From NCBI GenBank assembly GCA_046297835.1, contig JBKBHI010000004.1, positions 186,001 through 250,000 on the forward strand: a stretch of 64,000 nt of DNA, given 5' to 3'. Positions 62,528 through 64,000 of the stretch are shown here, in pieces. The notes beneath the pieces are model-generated. The model had not been told where the DNA came from. It searched no databases and saw only the letters and a list, made by a program, of their open reading frames with translations. Position 1 is the first letter of the stretch. Every line of letters starts with the position of its first letter. A program made the position numbers and the translations under genes. This DNA is from CAMAVH01 sp046297835. Lineage in GTDB: Bacteria; Pseudomonadota; Alphaproteobacteria; SMXQ01.

Positions 62528-62593
62528 GGTGCGTTTCCCCTCATAAAAGGGCGTCGCGAAACCGCGCAGGCTTCGCGACGCCCGATGCCTGCG

Positions 62594-63577
62594 TCACGCG
62601 GCGGCAGCCCCGCGACGGGTCTTCCACAGCGAGTAGCCGATGCCGGCGAAGATCATCGCCAGCGTCACCCCGAGCGAAATCGCCGGGTCGAGCTTGCCGT
62701 AGAAGTGGTTCCAGAAGATTTTGCCGCCGATGAAGACGAGCACGGCGGCGAGCGCATACTTCAGATACTCGAAGCGGTGGACCATGGCGGCGAGCGCGAA
62801 ATAGAGCGCGCGCAGGCCGAGGATCGCCATGATGTTCGCGGTGAAGACGATGTAGGTGTCGGTGGTGATGGCGAAGATCGCCGGCACCGAGTCGACGGCG
62901 AAGACGAGATCGGCGATGTTGATGACGACGAGGGCGAGGAACAGCGGCGTCGCCCACAGCACCATCCGGCCGGTCACGGGGTGCGGCCGGCGGACGAAGA
63001 ACTTCTGCCCTTCCAAGCTCGGCGTCACGCGCATCCAGCGCGAGAGAAGGCGCACCGCCGGATTGCGGGAAAGGTCGGTTTCGCTCTCCTTCACCAGCAG
63101 CATCTTGATGCCGGTGAAGACCAGGAAAGCGCCGAACACCAGCAGGATCCAGTCGTAGTCCTGCACCAGGGCCGCGCCGACGCCGATCATCAGCCCGCGC
63201 AGGACGAGGACCGCGAGGATGCCCCACACCAGGGCGCGATACTGATAAGCGCGCGGGATGGCGAAATAGCCGAAAATCAGCGAGATCACGAAGACGTTGT
63301 CGATCGACAGCGCCTTCTCGATCGCGTAGCCGGTGAAATATTGCATGCCGGATTCGGCGCCCATCGAGAGCCAGATGCCGCCGCCGAACATCACGGCGAT
63401 GACGATGTAGAACGCCGACAATTTCAGACTGTCGGCGATGCCGATCTCCTTGTTGTCCCTGTTCAGGACGCCGAGGTCGAACGCCAGCAACGCGAGCACG
63501 ATGGCGATGAAGCCTACCCACAGCCAGGCGGGTTTGCCGATGATTTCGGTGGTGGCCAAAGCCAGAAGAAAGTCCAT
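62594..63577 (-). CDS. TerC-family membrane protein
   Basis: Start at 63577 follows AAGGAG at 9 bases. 327 residues, eight to nine spans, with TerC features: GYAIEKALSIDNVFVISLIFGYFAIP, LVVINIADLVFAVDSVPAIFAITTDTYIVFTANIMAILGLRALYF. The paired Asp/Asn residues probably bind Mn2+ or Ca2+; relatives (Alx, TerC) act in Mn homeostasis or tellurite resistance. It is divergent from an OxyR-like gene. Confidence 0.95.
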   Translation of the reverse strand: MDFLLALATTEIIGKPAWLWVGFIAIVLALLAFDLGVLNRDNKEIGIADSLKLSAFYIVIAVMFGGGIWLSMGAESGMQYFTGYAIEKALSIDNVFVISLIFGYFAIPRAYQYRALVWGILAVLVLRGLMIGVGAALVQDYDWILLVFGAFLVFTGIKMLLVKESETDLSRNPAVRLLSRWMRVTPSLEGQKFFVRRPHPVTGRMVLWATPLFLALVVINIADLVFAVDSVPAIFAITTDTYIVFTANIMAILGLRALYFALAAMVHRFEYLKYALAAVLVFIGGKIFWNHFYGKLDPAISLGVTLAMIFAGIGYSLWKTRRGAAAA

Positions 63578-63763
63578 GCGGTCGTCTCCTTGCGCGCGGC
63601 GCGCGTCTCCCGCTCCGGAATGCGGAGGAAGGGCGCGCGCGCCGTCGTCATGTGGGAGGACCGACATGGCGGCTGTTGCCAGCCGTCAGAGGGGCCCGGA
63701 CCTCGGAAGCGGCGGCCGGCGGGCCGCCAGGGCTTTAGTCAGGACAAAATGCCCAGCCGCTTG

Positions 63764-63811
63764 CTATAGTGCAAATCGATAGTATTTATTTTTATAATAG
63801 ATTTTATCTAT
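63764..63811 (+). promoter_or_regulatory. OxyR-like box (quarter sites at 11-base steps)
   Basis: CTAT 63764, ATCG 63775, TTAT 63786, ATAG 63797 and CTAT 63808 fall exactly 11 bases apart, matching the OxyR pattern ATAG-N7-CTAT-N7-ATAG-N7-CTAT with two single mismatches in five quarter sites. It ends 10 bases before the LysR gene start, as for an autorepressing OxyR. Confidence 0.7.
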
Positions 63812-63821
63812 AGGAAGCGCG

Positions 63822-64000
63822 ATGCCGTTCCGTCCGACCCACCGCCAACTCGAATATGCCGTCGCGCTCGCGGAGACGGGCCATTTCGGCGCGGCCGCGA
63901 AACGATGCCACGTCTCGCAGCCGACGCTGTCGATGCAGATCGCGCTGCTCGAACGCCATCTCGGCGCGGCGCTGTTCGACCGCACGCCGCGCCATGTCGC
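63822..64000 (+). CDS. oxyR: LysR-family regulator, OxyR-like (N-terminal part; runs off window)
   Basis: The ATG at 63822 follows AGGAAG. The visible 59 residues are the LysR winged helix: RPTHRQLEYAVALAETGHFG, then AAAKRCHVSQPTLSMQIALLERHLGAALFDRTPR. The CHVSQPTLSMQI helix with a cysteine is typical of OxyR-type regulators, and the box upstream supports it. The redox cysteines of the effector domain lie outside the window. Confidence 0.82.
   Translation, partial: MPFRPTHRQLEYAVALAETGHFGAAAKRCHVSQPTLSMQIALLERHLGAALFDRTPRHV

Noticed and set aside
63578..63760. yybP-ykoY manganese riboswitch upstream of terC
   Set aside because: TerC genes often have one, and a stretch of this leader looked partly similar, but I could not find the conserved paired core. 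A covariance-model search would decide.

Overview
The window reads as chromosome of a GC-rich alphaproteobacterium. This is inferred from gene families, base composition and Rhizobiales/Rhodospirillales-like gene content; no rRNA or tRNA gene was seen to fix the taxonomy. Three blocks are visible.

Block 1 (about 1-31,910) is most of a lambda-like siphovirus prophage that continues past the left edge. The left part (1-9 kb) holds DNA metabolism and accessory genes: the C-terminus of a RecD-like helicase, a Toprim primase-like protein, a RuvC-fold resolvase, small DUF proteins, a VapBC-type toxin-antitoxin pair, a ParB-domain DNA methyltransferase and a DUF3489 protein. The head module follows: small and large terminase, gpW connector, portal, S49 protease with a nested scaffold, gpD decoration protein and gpE capsid. 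A reverse-strand metal-efflux pair (CsoR/RcnR-type regulator plus DmeF-like CDF exporter) sits between capsid and gpFII. The tail module runs through tail tube, frameshifted gpG/gpGT chaperone, tape measure, DUF1833, NlpC/P60 and gpJ, and ends with an M15 peptidase and overlapping Rz/Rz1-type spanins. Inside the tail-tip genes, at 23.1-27.1 kb, is the most unusual locus. It encodes an alanine-rich fibre whose last 24 residues contain 10 cysteines (Asn-Cys/Asp-Cys repeats), then an unknown protein, a probable 2OG-Fe(II) oxygenase and a radical SAM/SPASM enzyme, in one tight operon. I propose a phage-encoded RiPP-like modification of the fibre tip.

Block 2 (about 31.9-54.05 kb) is a copper/chromate/stress island with mobile-element debris. 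A long reverse operon carries a small Cys/His secreted protein, a multicopper oxidase, a beta-propeller, a DUF2933 protein, an ICMT-like methyltransferase, a Met-rich peptidoglycan-binding protein, a CopB-type ATPase, a PRPP synthetase, a beta-CASP hydrolase, a thymidine/AMP-phosphorylase family protein, a membrane protein, an F510_1955-type propeller and a cytochrome c that has lost its haem cysteines. Fragments of IS6-family and IS110-family transposases and a second cytochrome c scrap show that the end of the operon was rearranged; ChrA, cardiolipin synthase, a SHOCT protein and a universal stress protein now lie between the scraps. On the other side are a DMT exporter, an archaeal-type (type II) GAPDH and an ATP-grasp-like protein.

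Block 3 (54.3-64 kb) looks like ordinary chromosome: aldose sugar dehydrogenase, malonyl-CoA synthetase-like ligase, BisC/TorA-type molybdoenzyme, alpha/beta hydrolase, solute-binding protein, SbtA-like bicarbonate permease, TerC, and the start of an OxyR-like LysR regulator with an OxyR-type box in front of it.
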